DNA of 64,000 bases from DASVFB01 sp963815965. GTDB taxonomy: Bacteria > Actinomycetota > Thermoleophilia > Gaiellales > Gaiellaceae. The notes beneath the pieces were generated by a model. The model was not told where the DNA came from, ran no database searches, and worked only from the letters and a program-made list of their open reading frames with translations. Positions 62,435 through 64,000 of this stretch are shown in pieces; the first letter of the stretch is position 1; each line of letters begins with the position of its first letter. The position numbers and the translations under genes are program-made. The stretch is taken from positions 186,001 through 250,000 of the forward strand of contig CAWFIT010000004.1 in assembly GCA_963815965.1 (NCBI GenBank). Reading direction: 5' to 3'.

Positions 62435-62824
62435 GTGCCGGACACGCTGATCCGGGTCGTTGCCGCCGGCAACGGCTACACGCGGCTGATGTGGCAGAAA
62501 GCGCGGGACAGCTCGACGCTGACCGCAACCACCTGGAAGCTGAAGTGGGCGGACGGGATGTCGTTCGAGATCGACGACACGCCCGACGTGACCGCGGCCG
62601 ACATCGAGGCCGGGATCCTCGAGTTCGCCGCCGCGAACGCGGGCACCCCGTGGAACCCGGTCGACAAGGCCGTGAAGGGCAACGCCGCGATGAAGCGCGA
62701 CATCCGAGACCGACTGATCGCGGACGGTCAGCTCGTGAACCGCGGCAAGGGCAAGGCGTTCGCGCTCTGGATCGTCGACGACCTGGACGACGAGCTCGAC
62801 ATCTTCGGCGAGGAGGCATCGTGA
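62435..62824 (+). CDS. C-terminal fragment of a mobile-element AAA (RepA/DnaB-like) ATPase
   Basis: 129 residues from GTG 62435; the same frame reads upstream to about 62402 as RGRNESAWDRVPDTLIRV, a pattern I recognise from the end of RecA/RepA-like ATPases on actinobacterial integrative elements. The ATPase core (Walker motifs) is missing. The C-terminal part, TPWNPVDKAVKGN and RDRLIADGQLVNRGKG, is a winged-helix-like tail. It overlaps the excisionase start by 4 bases (GTGA), so the original order ATPase-xis-int is kept although the 5' end is lost. Confidence 0.62.
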   Translation: MPDTLIRVVAAGNGYTRLMWQKARDSSTLTATTWKLKWADGMSFEIDDTPDVTAADIEAGILEFAAANAGTPWNPVDKAVKGNAAMKRDIRDRLIADGQLVNRGKGKAFALWIVDDLDDELDIFGEEAS

Positions 62825-63105
62825 CCGAGCGGCTGCTGACCGCCCGCGAGCTCGGCGAGTTCCTCGGGCTGAGCGCGGCGACCGTGCTCGACCGGTTCGA
62901 GCGTGGCGACCTGCCCGGGTTCAGGTTGTTCGGGAAGAAGGGCGGGCCGGTCCGGTTCCGGCTCGACGAGGTGGAGGCGGCGCTCGACGGGTGGCGCGTG
63001 AATGGGCCGGGGGCGGGAGGAGAAGTGTCACCGACCCCTACCGCCGATCCGACCCACGGCGTACTGTATGAGGCGTCACCGACCCCTCATGGAGGAGGAA
63101 CCTAA
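62821..63105 (+). CDS. Excisionase-type helix-turn-helix protein
   Basis: 94 residues from GTG 62821. A MerR-like HTH_17 domain, LLTARELGEFLGLSAATVLDRFERGDLPGFRL (core ARELGEFLGLSAATVL), occupies residues 4-55; the rest is a Pro/Gly-rich linker. Such proteins steer the integrase towards excision. The 3' part contains a 13-base direct repeat (GTCACCGACCCCT). It is followed by the integrase gene after a single base. Confidence 0.82.
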   Translation: MTERLLTARELGEFLGLSAATVLDRFERGDLPGFRLFGKKGGPVRFRLDEVEAALDGWRVNGPGAGGEVSPTPTADPTHGVLYEASPTPHGGGT

Positions 63106-63106
63106 G

Positions 63107-64000
63107 ATGCCCGCGAAACAACGCGGCTTTGCGCGGAAGCGCGGCAGCCAGTGGCTCGCCGTGTGGCGCGAGAACAACCGCGAGCGGTCCCGCGGCGGCT
63201 TCGACACCAAGACCGCGGCGCTCGACTACGCGAACACGAAAGCGAACGAGGAAAGCGCTCGTGCGCGAGCGATTCGCTTCGGCGACAAGCAGCCGGTCGC
63301 GTCCAGCATCGCGACCGTGGCCGAACTGGTGGAGGCGTTCCTCGCCCGCCACCGTGTCGACGAGGCGACGACCCGGAAGCTACGCGCACAGTTGAAACAC
63401 GCGACCGCGTCCTTCGGGGACCGTCGGTTGGAGACGTTGCAGCCGATCGAGATCGACGTGTGGCGCTCGCAGCTCCCGGCGCTCTCGGCGCACTACCTGT
63501 TCCGCGCCTTCCGCCAGGTGCTCGAGTACGCCGTCGACATGGGCCTGATCGAGACGAACCCGACCAGGCGGATCAAGAACGTGCGGGCGACGGCGGACCG
63601 GCGGCAGATCCTCCCGTTCGAGACCTGGGAGCAAGTAGAGGCGATCACGTTGGAACTCGACCCGCGCTATGCGGCGATCCCGATCGTGCTCGCGGGCACC
63701 GGGCTACGCCCCGAAGAACTGTGGGCGCTCGAACGCCGGGACGTCGACCTCGACAACGGTGTGCTCAGCGTCGAGCGTGTTCATTCGCAGGGCGTCTTGA
63801 AGGACTGCCGCAAGTCGTCGCGGCAGCGAAGGCGTGTTCCGTTGCGCCAGCGCGTCGTGGAGGCGCTGCGGGCGCAGCCGCCGAGGTTGGATACCCCGCT
63901 GTTGTTCCCGGCCGCGAGGGGCGGCCCACATCGACGGCGAGAAGTTCCGCTACCGCCAAACCAGCGCTCAAGGCCGCGGGGATTGAGCACCGCCGCGTGT
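63107..64000 (+). pseudogene. Tyrosine recombinase/integrase, 5' part, frameshifted and cut by the window edge
   Basis: ATG 63107 follows GGAGGAGGAA. The N-terminal arm-binding part (GSQWLAVWRENNRERSRGGF), SAM-like core-binding domain and the first catalytic Arg in AGTGLRPEELWAL are intact. After PAARGG the frame slips at CCC 63925-63927; skipping one base gives HIDGEKFRYR, and a second slip near 63957 leads to KPALKAAGIEHRRV, the expected integrase continuation. The His-x-x-Arg and Tyr parts lie beyond the window. Confidence 0.8.

Noticed and set aside
63027..63089. 13-base direct repeat in the excisionase gene as an attachment or iteron site
   Set aside because: Only two short copies inside coding sequence; not enough for a site call.
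1..64000. CRISPR array, rRNA operon or insertion-sequence transposase
   Set aside because: I saw no regularly spaced repeats, no rRNA-like sequence and no transposase motif in any frame.

Overview
The window is high-GC DNA with tightly packed genes, many GTG/TTG starts and ATGA/GTGA start-stop overlaps. The gene content (SARP/BTAD regulator, F420/LLM-type oxidoreductase, Cox-like molybdenum hydroxylase, arg cluster with embedded argR, lone sufB, small secreted proteins ending in a membrane helix) points to an actinomycete. I infer a soil or aquatic member of the Thermoleophilia/Gaiellales type; there is no rRNA or complete tRNA to prove it.

Layout. 1-2.9 kb (minus): secreted multicopper oxidase, proC and a small ABM-domain protein. 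3.07-7.28 kb (plus): four overlapping genes for a molybdopterin hydroxylase (FAD, 2Fe-2S and Mo subunits plus a CoxG-like protein). 7.3-10.8 kb: secreted cupredoxin-like protein, a SARP regulator read towards it, and two tandem paralogous secreted proteins sharing a 5' leader element. 10.9-19.5 kb: a coupled catabolic-looking run (LLM oxidoreductase, nucleotidyltransferase-like protein, M20 peptidase, peroxiredoxin, FAH-family hydrolase), then a BBE-type flavoprotein, a frameshifted M24 peptidase, a homocitrate/isopropylmalate synthase-like enzyme and a secreted protein. 19.6-24.2 kb (minus): complete branched-chain-amino-acid-type ABC importer. 24.3-31.0 kb (plus): six start-stop coupled genes (TIM-barrel isomerase, CrtI-like flavoprotein, M32 carboxypeptidase, two ketopantoate-reductase-like proteins, metal-less M24 protein). 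31.1-37.9 kb: argCJBDRGH without argF. 37.9-43.7 kb: XdhC-like protein, two tiny membrane proteins, a secreted subtilase and a frameshifted histidine kinase.

43.7-54 kb is accessory in character: two direct repeats of a tRNA-Leu 3' end, remnants of a small gene family, a cyclase-STAND regulator, a DUF559/Vsr-like protein, a frameshifted EEP-fold gene, an acetyltransferase with an apparent CTG start, a lone receiver protein and a flippase-like membrane protein. 54.5-58.6 kb holds small conserved genes, an orphan sufB, a primary-type sigma factor and a PRC-barrel protein. 58.9-64 kb: L,D-transpeptidase, an integrase-tail relic, a cupin-like secreted protein, a phosphoesterase and a YjbR protein, ending in a rep-ATPase fragment, excisionase and integrase module cut by the window edge.

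How the parts fit: the importer and the coupled 24-31 kb operon are divergent neighbours and may serve uptake and breakdown of one small amino-acid- or peptide-derived compound; the XdhC-like protein could mature the Mo hydroxylase. Both are inferences. Single-base frameshifts occur in at least six otherwise well-conserved genes, often at short homopolymers, so part of the apparent gene decay may be sequencing error.
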